This document shows positions 36,422-49,920 of a stretch of 64,000 nt of DNA, piece after piece. Below the pieces are notes generated by a model that searched no databases, had not been told where the DNA came from, and saw only the letters and a list, made by a program, of their open reading frames with translations. Source of the DNA: Mesodorylaimus sp. YZB2_4 (taxonomy: Eukaryota; Nematoda; Enoplea; Dorylaimida; Dorylaimidae); assembly GCA_030248295.1 (NCBI GenBank), contig JASANH010000938.1, positions 1,240,001-1,304,000 on the forward strand, written 5' to 3'. The first letter of the stretch is position 1. Each line of letters starts with the position of its first letter. A program made the translations under genes and the position numbers.

Positions 36422-39400
36422 ATGCGGCGGAGAATGGGAGAGTTTTTATGCTGCGGGATTACCATGCACTTGGTTTTACTATTGGTCTTTAGTTGGCATT
36501 GTGCGCACGTGCGTGCATTCAATATCGATATTGCCACCAGACTAATTCACCGATATGACAGAAATACAAAGTTCGGCTATTCGGTGGATTTGTATAACGA
36601 TCGCAGTGCTCCGTGGTGAGTGCACAGTTGGCAGGGCGGCCACGCCAAGCCAATGGTTTGGGGGAAGGAGGGGACCCCCCCCCCCCCCAAGGGGAGGGGC
36701 TGCTGGTGCCCTTTGATCGGTGCTGCACGTCACCTAGCTGGGTAGACCTGCAACGGGCATCTTCCCGCCACAGCGACTGCGACCAGATTTAATTAGGTTA
36801 GGGGCACTCACAATGAGTGTTTACTTGCCTCCCCCAACTTCCTTTTCGCAATCACAGTTCTCTCCGTAGGCCTTCCAGCACCCAAACAAAGTTTTGCACG
36901 TCTTCCATCTTTAAGCAGTCTCAATGCCGGCTCTTTCTTTTCTCATTATTCGCTCTTCTCATTCGTCCATTTTAGGGTCCTCGTGGGAGCTCCTCAAGCC
37001 CAGACCAGACAGCCGGGCGTTCAAAGAGGCGGAGCTGTATTCAAATGTTCGACAGTGGGTCAAGCATGCTACGAGATCAAGTTCGACGAACGGGGTAGTG
37101 GCATTATTTTGACTAGTCCCATTCTCAAAGGGCCCATTACTAAACTTATGAATAGTGTTACTACCGCTACTAACCGAGACGGACGTGGAAAGGCGTACGA
37201 GCCCATCGTGTTCAATTCGTCCGAGACGCGTGCCGAGACTTCTGCGACTCATAAAATAACCAGTAACCAGCTCGGACTGTTTGAGGCATGAAAGAGCATG
37301 GGGTGGAAGGGGAGGGGTACTCCGAGCCACTTCTGTGGCTGCCCATAGTTGCATCCTACCGCATTGAGGAGATCATGGCTGCGAGGCATGAAACTTTAGA
37401 GTGAGAGTGAGAGGTAGGTGGCAAACTTCTGGCATGCTCTCCTTTTAATGACTTCTTCTGGCATGATCTGAAAGAGGACTGACGACTGAATCTTGCATGG
37501 ACTTGCAGCTGGCTACTGTCCGTACTGTTGATACAGGTGGGCTACTGTGAGTTGTCTTCGAGAGTGGTGCGAAGTGATAAGAGTTGCGCCTGTCATGCTC
37601 GTAGTCTGCTTGAGTCAGTCTTTTCTATTGTCTTCAACTCCTTCACAAGGTGACGAACATTGTTTTTGTGAACGCTCGCATCGCCGCGCCTGTTGCCTGT
37701 TTCTCGAACTCTTGACGTCCAGACGCCCACACTCATGTCTGAATGTCATATTCATAGTAGCAGTGTTTTTCAGGCGCCAATACTGCACTGAACGGCAGTA
37801 TTCTTTTGCCCATCGATTCCAAGTCTGATCAGTGGTTCGGTGCCACAATATCAGCTTCAAGGGAAAGCGACGTGGTCGTGGTATGTGCTTATGAGACAAC
37901 GGTTGCAGTGAACTGCCTCATCTGTGATTTAGGCATGCGCACCCCGATACACCTATTTCTATGCAACCTTTGACAAGAAGGAACCAGTTGGAACATGTTT
38001 CGTGGCCCGAGGAACCTTGTCACCAGATACCGTCCAGGAGTACTCGCCTTGTCGTGGAAGTAAGTTCGAGTGGAAGGGGACGAGGCTGGAGGACTGGTGA
38101 ATGTATCCTATTTTAGCTCGATGGGGATACCACAGGCTTGGATATTGTATGGCCGGATTTAGTGCTGCCGTTAGCGAGGTAAGACTTTGGGTCGATTAAG
38201 GGGGAGCACGGAATGCTTGACGACTATCAACTGATCAGACAGTCTTTGGCACTTACAGTATTTTCACCAGCAGCTTCGCTCTTTGCCCTTTCAGAATGGT
38301 GAACAGTTGTTTATGGGTGCACCAGGTGCCTTCTATTGGCAAGGAGCATTAGCCACGCAATCGTTAGATTCAAACGAGAATGGGGATCCATTTATGACTA
38401 GGGAAAGCCATGCGCACTACGATGACCAGTACATGGGTATGTGCCCAACCGCTGATTCATTAATCGCTTACGTAGGCTCGCTGGTTTCTTCTAGGCTATG
38501 CGGTAGCCTCTGGAGAGTTGGACGGACAAGATGGTAGCGATGTGGCTGTTGGTATACCCAAAGGAAGCGCACTGTTGGGCCAGGTAAGCTCAAGAAGGTT
38601 TGGATCTGACAGCGAGAATAATCGAGGGGACGGAGCTGAATCAGATCACACAATGAGTAGGCGCCTGAAGGCGCGGCGCGTTCTTATGAAGGCATGTCTC
38701 CGTGAAAGACTCACTTCGGATAGTGCGTCCCTCTACGGACCATGCTTGCACCCCCCCCCCTCCCACCGCCCCTTATATCGAACCATCGAATTAATATTGC
38801 AGGTTTCTATCTACAACTCACGAAACCAAAACGTGAAAAACCTAACTGGCGAACAAGTGGGCTCGTATTTTGGAGCTGCCTTGGCCGTAGCCGATTTAGA
38901 CGACGACGGGTGAGGAATCGTTAGCAATCGAATTTGGGACTCTCAAGCAGCTAATTCGTCTTTTGTGTCCTGTTTTAGATACGACGATTTGATCGTGGGT
39001 GCCCCGCTGTTCACTCAGCAACTGGTCATTAAGGGAGTCGGACAAGCCGATGAACACCACGAATGGCCCGTGGACGGGAGCTCCTCATCGAGCACCCACG
39101 GTACCAAGCAAACTGGCGGATACGAGGCAGGCAAGGTCTATGTGTTCTGGCAACGGGCCGATGGTCAGTTCCTCCAGGAGTAAGTGTTATGGGGCGAACG
39201 GGAATCGGATTACTGACCGACTGTGTTTCAGAGACTTCACAGCCGTGGCTGGCAAGAAGGACTGGGCCAGATTTGGACATGCAGTGGCAGCCGTGGGGGA
39301 TTTGAACGGGGATGGTTTCAACGGTAAGGTGGGTTAGGGTCTTCTCGGACTAGTTATGGATCCGGTTTGTGCACAGATTTTGTGGTCGGTGCGCCGTACG

Positions 39401-42400
39401 ATAGCCAAGATGGACGAGGCGCCGTGCATGTATTTAATGGAAATGCTGAACGACAGTTTGAGAAGGCGTCTCAGGTAAGTGTCTCTGTGAAAACTAATGC
39501 CAGTCACGTTGGGTAGCCCTTGTCAGAGGAGGCATGAGGGATACAACAGCTGCTGGCTGGAAGTCGAGAATGCGTTTGCGCAGATCGAGCCTTAAGGACT
39601 GAGATGGCTGGTGGATAGGACGTCGTTGATTAGGCCAGCATAGTCATAAGCGTGAGATGGTATTATGGCCATTTATCCCCTCCCCTTCTAGGTCATCTAC
39701 GGCGAGAGCGTAGGAGACAACATCAAAACCTTTGGCTTTTCGTTGGCTGGTGGCCTGGATGTGGACAACAACGAGTACCCAGGTGAGCCATCTGCTGGGA
39801 AGTTCTAGTTCATTCTAATTCATCCGAACCTTTTTGCAGACGTGGTAGTCGGAGCGTACGCTTCTGATCGGGCTGTGCTGATGAAGTGAGTATCGACGAC
39901 TGATCCGTGTTTCTCTAAGGCAATGCCTGTTGGGTTTTAGAACTCGGCCAGTCGTGTCTGTCACAGGCTCTGTAGCCCTATCGCCTGATGTGATAAATTT
40001 GGAAGAGGCGGCCGAAGCCAGGTGAGTGATTTTGGTAGGAGTAACTCAGGAGGGAGAACTTAAAGAGCTTCTTTCAGGTCGCAAGTCATAATTTGCATGA
40101 ACTACAGCGGAAAGGGAGCGCCAGATGTGATGAGTGAGTTGGATATTTGAATTGGAATAGGGGCTTCCCAGGTCGTTTTGTTTGAGCTAGGTGCAGCCGC
40201 GCAGCACAGTCGACACTGCGTATGGCCAAGCATAGGCTTAGTGACGTGACGCACGGACGTGTGGGGCCGATTCGGGAGGTCCTTCGTCCTCGGTGTCCAG
40301 CCTCAAAGCCTAGGAACCATCGAGCACTTATTTTAGCTTTGCGTCTCGAAATCGAGTTGGACACTGCCCAGTCGCCAGAAAACAGACGAGCTAACTTTTA
40401 CGTTTCTAACAGTGCCAAGTATGTTGTTGACCGGGTGGAGCTACGACGAGGACAGAAAATATGCGATCAACCGCATCATATCATTGTGCCAGTAAGGATG
40501 ACCGGGACCAATCCTCGAATGGGTGTCAACAGGCTCCTTTCAGGATACGATCCGGGACAAGCTTAGCCCGATCATGGTCAATGTCACATACTCGGTCAAT
40601 GAGCAGCAGTTCGGTGGCGGACGACTATCGCCGATCAAGAATGCCTTATTGCCTCAGTCGTGGTCGAGCCAAGTAAGCGCATGGAAGACAGACAGATAGA
40701 GACTAAGAGAATTGGACCAGACGACGGAAGTCCGAATGCTGTGGGATAGGATTATGGGCACTGTTAGTCGACTAGATGTCGGCGCTACTACCGATGACTG
40801 ATTGTGAGGTGTGCGTCGCGAATGTCATTAGCTATCCATAGAGGACGCAGGCGCCCACTCGCGCATTTCTTAAATCTCCTGTATCCCATTGCAGCTTCGA
40901 ATCGCAAATGACTGCGGTCCTGACCAGGAGTGCATCCCAGATCTGCAAGTGTCTGCAGAGAGGTACGTTGTATAGGAATCCAATTCCACCAGGTCGTCAG
41001 CGCTGGCTCATTTTAGCTCAAAACCGACTATATCGCGGGGCATATCTGAACGAGTCAACCTATCCGTCGTCATTGTGAATCCAGCCAAAGACGCGCATCA
41101 AGCCAAGTTCTACGTTTATGCGCCGCGGGGTGTCAGCTGGGTGGGAACATTTGCCGAGGAGTTTGGGTACAGGATTCACTGCGCGCCTCCCAACGCCACT
41201 GGGGACGAAGATGCGCAGTCGTTCGGTGGTGGTCGTCGAGTGACACCCAGACCGGCCAAGTCGGAGAGCAATGTCAGCCGGCTAGAATGCGATATTGGCA
41301 ACCCGTTCAAGCATGGGCAGAAACTTCGGATGCAAGTAGAGTACCAGACAGGGGCGATACCGGTCGAACAAGAGGAGCTGGTGTTCAAGCTGGAAGTGAA
41401 CAGGTACTTGAGTTTAGTCAAGGATTACCTGAGCGGCATCGTGCATCAGTTAGGTTACACGCACCCAGGCGGCGGGAGATAGTCGAGACCGAAGTCTCTA
41501 AGCAAGAAACTCCGACTGGAGGGAGGCAAGTCTCGCGACTATACCTGCTCTAGAAACATCAACCGAAGAGGTTGACGTCCCAGCCAGGGGAGCGTATCGA
41601 TTACTCCCGACCGCCAGGCGTGCTGGTCATTTTCCTCCCACCGTTGGAAAAATGGCGTCCCCGCCATTCTCCAACTGGGAGAACCAACACCCTAGTGGTG
41701 GTGCCTTATCAGCGCTAGGTGTTCCACCCACCGTCGCGCTAAGGCGCACCAAACGCTCGCCGAACCTTCTCCTCCCCGTAGGTAATAGCGGAGTAGGTTT
41801 CGCCCGCTGGCCCCTGGAACCCAGACCGAAGTCTGGTAGGGAGTACACCTGCAGGGAACCCCGGGCCACAGCAAGCGCAGGCGCGCCAGTCCGGCATTCA
41901 CCACAACCACCCGGGCTAGCACACTAGTCCATAAGGGGCTTACATCCGAAGAAGGCCCTGTGGTTCGTGACGCCAGTGTAACCAGCGCACCCAGGCGGCG
42001 GGAGATAGTCGAGACCGAAGTCTCTAAGCAAAAAACTACGACTGGAGGTAGGCAAGTCTCGCGACTATACCTGCTCTAGAAACATCAACCGAAGAGGTTG
42101 ACGTCCCAGCCAGGGGAGCGTATCGATTACTCCCGACCGCCAGGCGTGCTGGTCACACTGGCAGGGGGCACTAATAAGGGATAACTGAGGGCTTCGGTGT
42201 ACCTGAACAAAGCGGGACTTTGGTGCGGACATAATGCTGAGCTGATGAGCAATCAAAAATAGTACTCAGCACTGTTACCCCACTGATAAGTTATCATGTG
42301 GCACTTTCAGCACACTGCCAGATGACGTGAGTACTCGAGAGAACAACAAAGCTGAAGTCAGACTCAAATTGGAATCAAAGATCAAAGTCAGAATCAACCA

Positions 42401-43841
42401 GTAAGCCCACAAATACTCCCTGTCTTCTACTAATCTCTAATCACTGTTATTGTTTAGGGTGGCCGTGCCTGACCAAGTCACCTATTCCAAGGAGGATGAT
42501 CGAGCGGGGGACTTGGATATGAACCGAGTGTCCAACCCGTCGCTGGTCGGGCCCTACGTCAGCCACACCTATTCGGTAAGAGACCTGACCGCCTTTTTTT
42601 GAGTCGGGGAAGAGCATTAAAGTTCGCAGGTTTTGAACGACGCTTCATCTGCGACGAAGATCTCGGAGGCGAAACTGGACGTGTTCTTTCCCCACTTCAC
42701 GCAAACCAACGACTACTTGCTCTACGTCCTCAACGACATCATTATCGTGGATGGGCCAGTCAAGTGCAGACCAGTCCAACCACAAAATATCAACCCCTTG
42801 AAGTGGACTGTGCCTCGCTTGATCACGGTAAGATAGGCAATGACCCCTTCGTGCTGACCAACGGTTGATTGGACAGTCTCTTTTGCAGCCACCGAGCGCG
42901 GCTGTGGTTGTGGCAGGAGAACCGACCACCACTCGCCGTTCGACGCGCCGACCGAGTGGACGTCGACGCAAGGAACGTCAAGCACCCGACGAACACGAGG
43001 ACGACGATCAAGACGAGGAAGACGAGGAACTTGGAATCGGAGGCGGCGATGAACAAGTCAACGACCGATCGGCTCTGAGCAGAGCTTTCTTGCGATTCGT
43101 TAAAAGCGTGAAGGAGATGAGTGCAGACCTGGCCGCCAATTGGTACGGTGTGAAGGAATTGACCGTGGTAAGTGATCCTGACACTGTCCTTTCCCAAGAC
43201 TGCCACTCTATGCTCGCAGGACTGTGGTCAAATGCATTGCACACAGTGGACGTGCAACATCACCGACTTGGCTCCCGGACACGCGGCAACAGTGGCAGTG
43301 AACTCGACGCTGTTCTTGAAGACCTTGCTCAAAGAGAACGTCCCCAAAGCCACCATATCCTCGTTAGCCGTGGTCGAAGTGACCAAACTGCCCTACGAAG
43401 TGCCAAAGAACCATACGAACTTGGTGGAAGCCAAAACAGTAGGTCTCGCCCAAGTGCTCTGTTTCGAGGGGGTGTCACTGAGGATCCTTTCCAGGCGACG
43501 ACTGTCGTCCATCGATTGAGCCGTGACTTGGTGGCGCGTGGCATACCGAGCTGGATGATCATAGTGGCCGTGCTGACCGGTATCACCTTGCTGATCCTGC
43601 TCATATTGTTGTTCTGGAGGGTAGGAGCATTCCGAGTATCCTCTCCCAGCCACCTTCTAACAGCCTCGTCCTTCCTCTTCAGCTCGGCTTTTTCAAGCGA
43701 AAGCGACCGCCACGAGGACAAGCCAAGCTGAAACCATCGGAGGGTCCCGAGACGCGCGGTCAGTACAGTACGTATAGCCCGGCCACTCAGGAGTACAGTA
43801 CGTCCTATCGCCAACAGCCGCCTTACGGCGAACGTCTTTGA
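36422..43841 (+). CDS. Integrin alpha chain (no I domain)
   Basis: More than 20 exons encode a full integrin alpha. A signal peptide (LVLLLVFSWHCAHVRA) precedes FNIDIATRLIHRY, the first beta-propeller strand. FG-GAP repeats carry calcium loops DLDDDGYDDLIVGAP, DLNGDGFNDFVVGAPYDS and DVDNNEYPDVVVGAY. There is no inserted I domain. Thigh and calf domains follow (VTYSVNEQQFGG, LRIANDCGPDQECIPDLQVS, VNLSVVIVNPAKDAHQAKFY). An Arg-rich segment (TTRRSTRRPSGRRRKERQ) then a long acidic run looks like a furin-type cleavage site between heavy and light chains. The single TM segment (WMIIVAVLTGITLLILLILLF) ends in LGFFKRKRP, the conserved beta-partner clasp. The tail ends PPYGERL. It is probably of the laminin- or RGD-binding type; subtype unassigned. 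One intron near 41.5-42.2 kb holds paired direct repeats. Confidence 0.96.
41465..41635 (+). repeat. Dispersed repeat family A, copy 3 (left of a direct pair)
   Basis: Nearly identical to 41991-42155, including GCACCCAGGCGGCGGGAGAT, GTCTCTAAGCAA, AAACATCAACCGAAGAGG and GGGGAGCGTATCGATTACTC. The two copies differ at only a few positions by eye. It lies in an integrin intron. Confidence 0.9.
41991..42155 (+). repeat. Dispersed repeat family A, copy 4 (right of a direct pair)
   Basis: Direct repeat of copy 3, separated from it by about 355 bp of unique GC-rich sequence. The arrangement could be a very short LTR-like unit or a segmental duplication; no coding sequence or primer-binding site was recognised between them. 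Confidence 0.9.
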
Positions 43842-44451
43842 TTCGCCTTTTGTTTCATTTTTTGGAATGCTCTTCTTAGCCTTGGTGCCATTTTGTGTAG
43901 CAATAATTTTGAGATTCGTTCAAATTCCGCGCCCAAGTTTACTTTCAAATCAAAGAGCCATCTTTTGTCTTTGCTGCCAGATATTAACTCAATCGTTGCT
44001 TTACAAGGAGCCACAAATGAGGGCGCTTTCCAGTAGGAGTCTGTGTGTAAAGGGTGCGTTATAGGCATATAAGTATTATTTTGCTTTATGTATTTTTGTG
44101 CAACAAAATGGTGCTTCATTTTTCGAACAACAAATATTCGAGATTGTTGCTGTTCTTTGAATAATATTGACCGGTTGTCGCCAACAGATGCGCGCAGATT
44201 AGATTAGTCCCGATTTTGAATTTCCCGCTATAAATAACAAATATGCGGAAAATGTGCGCACAAAAGTTTAACCAACTTTCTTTTTTCTTGCAAGGCGAAT
44301 TGTCGGAAAAAGGAAAAAGTGGGAGTGTTGGAGACCAGTTCTGTCAGAACCGGTTCTTCCTCGTGATATACAACAACAGTGTCACGAAAATCGCTTACTT
44401 TGAACAGTGATTGGAAGGTGCTCCGCTTTTGCGAACAACGAATGGTCAAAA
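43842..44451. other. Gap between the integrin and NCLX genes
   Basis: Integrin 3' flank, then the NCLX promoter and 5' UTR; AT-rich and without a convincing exon or TATA box. The nearby reverse frames are shadows. Confidence 0.45.
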
Positions 44452-47400
44452 ATGGCGGTTGTTTTGGATACGACTGAAGTAAAGGAAATCGAGGTAATTT
44501 TTTTCTGGCCCTTTCCATGGTTTTTGACAAAAGTAATTCGCCTCGTTTAAACTCTTGCTTAGTCTGTGTCACAATATATGACGTATTCACACGTTGTTTT
44601 ACGAGTGGAATAGCCTACGTACTGTATATAGTATTGCAGCTGATACAGTCTGCGAAAGAGTTCATTTTGTCTTTCAGTGCTCAGATGCGGTGCATAACAT
44701 TTCGTCTCATATCGGAAGATGCTTATACGTGCTAAATCACACGGACTGCCAAGCTACTGGATTTGCTCAGTATTCGTTTTTTATTTATTGTCAGATGCCT
44801 GATGTTTTACGATGGCTGGCAATCCTGATCCTGGTAAGATTTTCTTCCTGGTATCCAGCATGTTTGACGTGTGGAAACTTGCAATCTGTTTTGACTTGGG
44901 CGATGGCTGGGGTCAAGAGGCGAAGAAGGTACTGCACTTTCGCCCACAGTAGTCTGGATTAGATAAAAACTGTTGTTCAGGCCGCTGATTTATCTTTTAG
45001 GTGCTCCTCCTCGTGGTCCTATTCCTCGGATTGAGCACGGCGGCGGACTCTTTGTACGTATATACGTCCATGACTAAATACCATCTTCACCCTGGAATCT
45101 CTTTTCAGTTTTTGTCCAAGTTTGGCGGTGATTGTTGAACACTTGAGCCTCAGTCATAACATCGCGGTAAGATCTTGTGTATTTATTTCTATTCCTCTTA
45201 TCAGTGACTTTTTCCGCATCTTCTACTGATTCGGCCATTTTGTGAGCATAAGTTGTCGAAACCCGTTGCGCAGAGTAGTTTATTGGTCTAAAATGCTTCA
45301 AGCACAAGGCACGATTTCTCTTCGTTTTAGGGGGTGACGTTTTTGGCATTTGGCAATGGTGCACCAGATATTTTTGCTTCATTAGCTTCGGTGCTGAATT
45401 CGGAGAGTCCGTCAGCGGGTCTGGCGTTTGGGGCGCTATTGGGTAAATGGTCTCATGGCTCAAAAATGCAAAATACTCGGAAGGATTTCCATTTCAGGTG
45501 CTGGCATGTTTTTATCAACGATTATTGTCGGTGCAGTCACTCTCATAAAACCGTTCAATGTCATGCAACGACCACTGCTCCGTGATTTAGTATTTTACAT
45601 ACTCACCGTCTATTGGACGTTTTATATTCTCTACAAAGGACGGATTCGACTGCTCGATGCTTTAGGTAAGACATTCAAAGAGACTACTTATTATCGAAAT
45701 GGAAGGTTTTATTGTGATGTTTTTTAATTGCCGTTTCTAATCCAGGCTTCTTAATCTTGTACGTGGCTTACGTGATCGTGGTGGTTGTCGGACGCTACGT
45801 GAGGAAACGAATGCAGGCACGTGCGCGAGGTCAGTATGGCTTCGGTGTCTTTCTTGATCTCCTAATCACCTTTGCGGATTCTAGAAGAAGCACAAAGGAG
45901 GCTGGGTACACCGATGGATGGACAAGATTTGCCAAAGACCGACGCCCCTTCAACAAGCAATTTATCAGAGGCTGATGAAGAGGCTATGAAATACGACCTA
46001 TTCTTTGGACACGGACATGGTAAGCTAATGAAAAAGAGGAAAATGCATTAGCTACATTAGATTAGCACAGGAAGAGACCTTGAAAAAAACTAGACAGGAA
46101 GCTTTTAGAATTCGTAGCAAGACTTCCTGACTGAGGGTATCAAGATGGCTAATGGAGGGAAAGGAAATACTTTTTAAAAAATGGTCATTTTGGTGTCATT
46201 AAAAAGGGAGGAAGGAAAATCCAGGGACGATCTCGGAATTACATTTCAGTCACGTAGATTTGTTTTCTAGGCCGGAATCCAGCGTCCGCTAGCAATGGCT
46301 TGAATGACGACATATTTACTGTGGATAGTGTCAGCATCGCTGGAAGTGATGTGGGTAAGAAGATTATTTCTTGTGATAGTTTTAGACGTTCCAAGGTGCC
46401 TTTTGTAGGGTTGACAGTCGGGGTGAAGAAACCGTATGGCTGGGTGGATGAGCTACTCGCGTCCTTACGACCGTGTGACGCTGAGGAGTGGTCCGATGCT
46501 CGCTGGTACAGTCGAGTGTTGATTGTGCTCAGGGTAAGTATGCTTTGATCGTCCGCTATGATCTCGGTGATGATTGGATTCGGGTTTCAGGCGCCAGTAT
46601 TGATTTTATTGACTATCACTGTTCCAGTTGTGGACTTATCGAAATACAATAACAACTGGTCGTACGCGCTGGCTGTTGTGCACTCGTGTATTTGTCCGAT
46701 CTTCGCGCTGGTCGCTTTGCAATGTGAGGACATTGGGTGTTCGGGGGGGGGGGGGGGCGTGCCCAATAGGGGACTTTGAGGGGGCAGGACACAAGTATGG
46801 TGCACGATTCTGGTTCGTCGACTTAAGACCTGTACCCCCAGCCCCATAGATGGTGAAACAGTGAACTATTGCTGAACATGAGTGTGAAAGGCTGGGAAGA
46901 CTGTTTTTAGATTTAGCGAGGAAGGTTTTATTAAAAATGGAATTGGACAAATTTGGATATTACCCCTGAGGTTTTGCTCATCATTCTTGATTTCAGATAT
47001 TGACTACATGATTGGTGACGTATTCCCACTGGCCATCATCGCACTGCTTGTGGGCATCACTTTGGCATTGATAGTGGCCTTCACTTCTAAAGCGGGCCAA
47101 CCGCCGTCTTATCACAAGTTTTTCGCTTATTTTGGCTTCATAATGGCTGTGATTTGGATTTATTCACTGGCTCGGGAAGTGGTTAATGTCTTGCGCACGT
47201 TTGGCATTGTACTGAATCTCTCACACGAAATTCTCGGTCTGACTGTTTTGGCCTGGAGCAATAGTCTCGGAGGTAAGTGGAATGCCCTGGGTTAGGCCCA
47301 GATCGAAATGATGGAACTTGCGCTTTGCAGATCTGGTTTCGGATATAACCGTTGCCACGCAAGGATACCCTCGAATGGCCATATCGGCCTGCTTTGGTGG

Positions 47401-47725
47401 ACCATTGTTCAGTAAGCTTCTGCTCGTTCACTTTGGAGATAAGTCTGTGGACTGCTCCCTTCTAGACATCCTGGTCGGTGTTGGGCTGCCATTTACGATC
47501 GCCACGCTTAGAGAAGGCGGGAAGGATTTCGAAGTGTCCACATCTCCCGTGGCGCAGATATTGTGCGCCGCTTTAGGCATTAGCCTTATCTCGTCCTTTC
47601 TAATCATCCCGTTATCGCGATTCCGGGCAACGAGACCCTACGGAGTGTACTTGCTGGTCCTCTATGTCAGTTTCCTGACTGTGGCCATATTGACCGAGTT
47701 GAAAATTATTCATCGCTTATGGTAA
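44452..47725 (+). CDS. SLC8B1: Mitochondrial Na+/Ca2+ (Li+) exchanger NCLX
   Basis: About twelve exons join in phase from MAVVLDTTEVKEIE to TAA at 47723. NCLX extrudes calcium from the mitochondrial matrix in exchange for Na+ or Li+. The alpha-1 repeat is FFCPSLAVIVEHLSLSHNIA, GVTFLAFGNGAPDIFASLAS, with GAVTLIKPF following. The alpha-2 repeat is LSHEILGLTVLAWSNSLGD, LVSDITVATQGYPRMAISAC and FGGPLF. The N-terminal Cys-rich part (CLYVLNHTDC) and the loop between the halves (APVLILLTITVPVVD) match human SLC8B1. Multiple TM helices flank the loop. The alpha-2 motif reads WSNSLGD where human has WGNSIGD; the acidic residue is kept. It converges on EMG1, with 139 bases between stops. Confidence 0.95.
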
Positions 47726-47864
47726 TGAACCATACTTACTAATTCTGTGATATTACCCCTCACGTTGCGGCCTGAAAATTTTGTTTGTGATATTCCTACT
47801 ACTCAAGAGTACTTTTTTACTTTTGTCATTTTTTGTAACTCACTTTAAAAATGAAGAAAACGAC

Positions 47865-49920
47865 TTATATGATTTTCCAAACCTCTTCAACAGCGCTGCA
47901 GACCTTGGTGCATGTCAAAGCAGCAGATAAAGGGTAGTTGCTGATTTTAAGTTCCTCCTCGCAATAATCGACATTCACCTGGAAAGAAGTGATGCAATGG
48001 TTGGCCGAGGATGGCTGACCGTTAGCTTACTGCTCCGTGCGCCATGGCTCCAACGACCACACATATGGATTCGTTCTGAGGTACGATCTCCCGGACATCG
48101 ACCAACTTTGGAGAGTGAAAGGACGTCGAATATTTTCTGATGCCGATTGGGAAGTGAGCTTGGACAGGGTTCTTGATGACCTAAGAAAGGAAGACATGAA
48201 AATCTTTGTAGAAGAGATAAGAATCTGTAAGGATTGTGACCTAGCTGGTCAAGGCGTCTGCCTCTCCCGCTGGGTGCGCACTTACGGGGGAGGGTTCGAC
48301 TCCCGCCACGGTAAAAAATAATTGTCGTTTATTGTGTTCCTCAGCCCTCGAGTGCGCTCTATTGTGCTTGGCTATGGATAAATTATGACATGACATGAGG
48401 AGCAGAAAATCATTTTGTGACTTTTAAGTATGGGTAAGGTCGGCTGGGTTCAGATCAGAGAAATCAGATCGCGTGTGAGCTAGGTCAGGTTCGGGTCGAG
48501 TCGAGTGAGTGAGCTACATGACTGTTCACTTACAGCACTGTAGGCTGGCTGGACAATCGGCCTGTGCTTATAAGCCAGATAAACGAGGCCAGGGCTTGGT
48601 CCAGCCCAGATACAATATGATCGCTTTTGCTTCCTTCCTGCTGGACCTGAGGTGGGGGTCCCCCTACCCCTTGCCCATACGTTGTGACTTTCCGTGCGAC
48701 GTGAGAAAAATGAAAGAAAACTGAGATGCGATTACCTTCATCAAAACTTGAGAACTATCGGCGGCTCGAACCTTGAGCTTGTGCAGCAGTTGGACTGCAA
48801 AGGAAAGACTCGTGTAAAAAGCTGAAAGGTGGAGCACAATGTCAGATAGGGGGGGACAGACAGCGCTCCACTCGATCAGACTCACCCGTTTAAAGATCAA
48901 GCTAATTTACAGGGCTGGATTAAATGCACCTTACCCATTAACCCGGCGAATCGATCGTAGGTGCGAGGAATGCGGCACTGAGGGCTGATGTAAATCAACA
49001 CATGGTTGGCCGTGTGGATGTACACTTGCAGATTGCCGGCCCGATTCAACGGACTGTCGAGTAACATGAGAAGACACTGAAACCAAACCAATGTAATGTG
49101 AGGGGTTCGATATTTGATACACCTGACTGACAGGTGGGACGGCATGAGGGAACGAACCTCCACCACAGGCTGGCAGACCACGCAAACACGCGGGTCTGCC
49201 CACCAAGACTTGCAGGACGAGCTGCAGGGGACCAGTGGGTCCTGATCGGAGAGCTGCTTTGCACAAGACCAGTATCTGCCATGATCATTCCCCCATAGCC
49301 TACCTGATGAGTGATGTCTGGGCGATAATTTGATGGATCTTTTTTCATTTTCTTCAAAAAGTTCACGTGCTTATCGCTCGATAATAATTCATAATTCTTG
49401 TTATCAACCTAAAAGGATCGCACAAATTAACAGTATTACGGAAGGTTCCCCCACGAATTTTTGCCAGGCTCCAAGTCTCATCCGAATTCTTAAATTGTTT
49501 CGATACTAAGCCGCTTTGCTTGTCTAACTACAAACGTCTTTACCGCTAGCCTATCTCATTATCAGGTTAGCATGGACAACTTTGAAGTACCCGTAGCCGT
49601 ACGCAGATGCCTGGCCTTGACTTGTGAGAAACCAGGCAAGCAAAACAAAAGGTCTAGGTGAATTTTTAGTTTTTTGAGCATCTCGTAGTTTATATTATCA
49701 ACAAGGATATGCTATATATGCGGCGGCAAAAGAAACTGCGAGCCCAAAATCAGTCTTAATTTGCTCCAGAAAAACAGAATCTCACCTTTGCCGCTTCCAA
49801 CTGCGCGTTTTCCAAAACAATTATCAGCCGTTTCGCATTGTCTTCACGTCCCGTTCTCAACCGCTTCGAACGAGGCGGCTGATAGCTCTCTTCCTCGTCA
49901 TCAGATTGATAATCAGCCAT
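47865..49920 (-). CDS. EMG1: rRNA small-subunit pseudouridine N1-methyltransferase (Nep1)
   Basis: Exons assemble into the full SPOUT-class enzyme. An acidic N-terminus ([20 protein letters not shown]) precedes [68 protein letters not shown] and [12 protein letters not shown] form the core. [22 protein letters not shown]-type residues and the C-terminal [20 protein letters not shown] complete the SAM-binding knot. EMG1 methylates the hypermodified pseudouridine of 18S rRNA and assists 40S assembly. The deletion or change of conserved residues was not seen. A SINE copy lies in the intron near 48.2-48.4 kb. Confidence 0.95.
48239..48400 (+). mobile_element. tRNA-derived SINE, copy 4
   Basis: The head carries AGGCGTCTGCCTCTCCCGCT, GGGTGCGCACTTACG and a B box GGTTCGACTCC. 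The tail has GTGTTCCTCAGCCCTC, GTGCTTGGCTATGGAT and AATTATGACATGACATGA, as in copies 1 and 2. It lies in an EMG1 intron, opposite to that gene. Confidence 0.8.

Noticed and set aside
48037-48321. 94-codon forward frame
   Set aside because: Its first part is antisense to an EMG1 exon and its end reads into a SINE.
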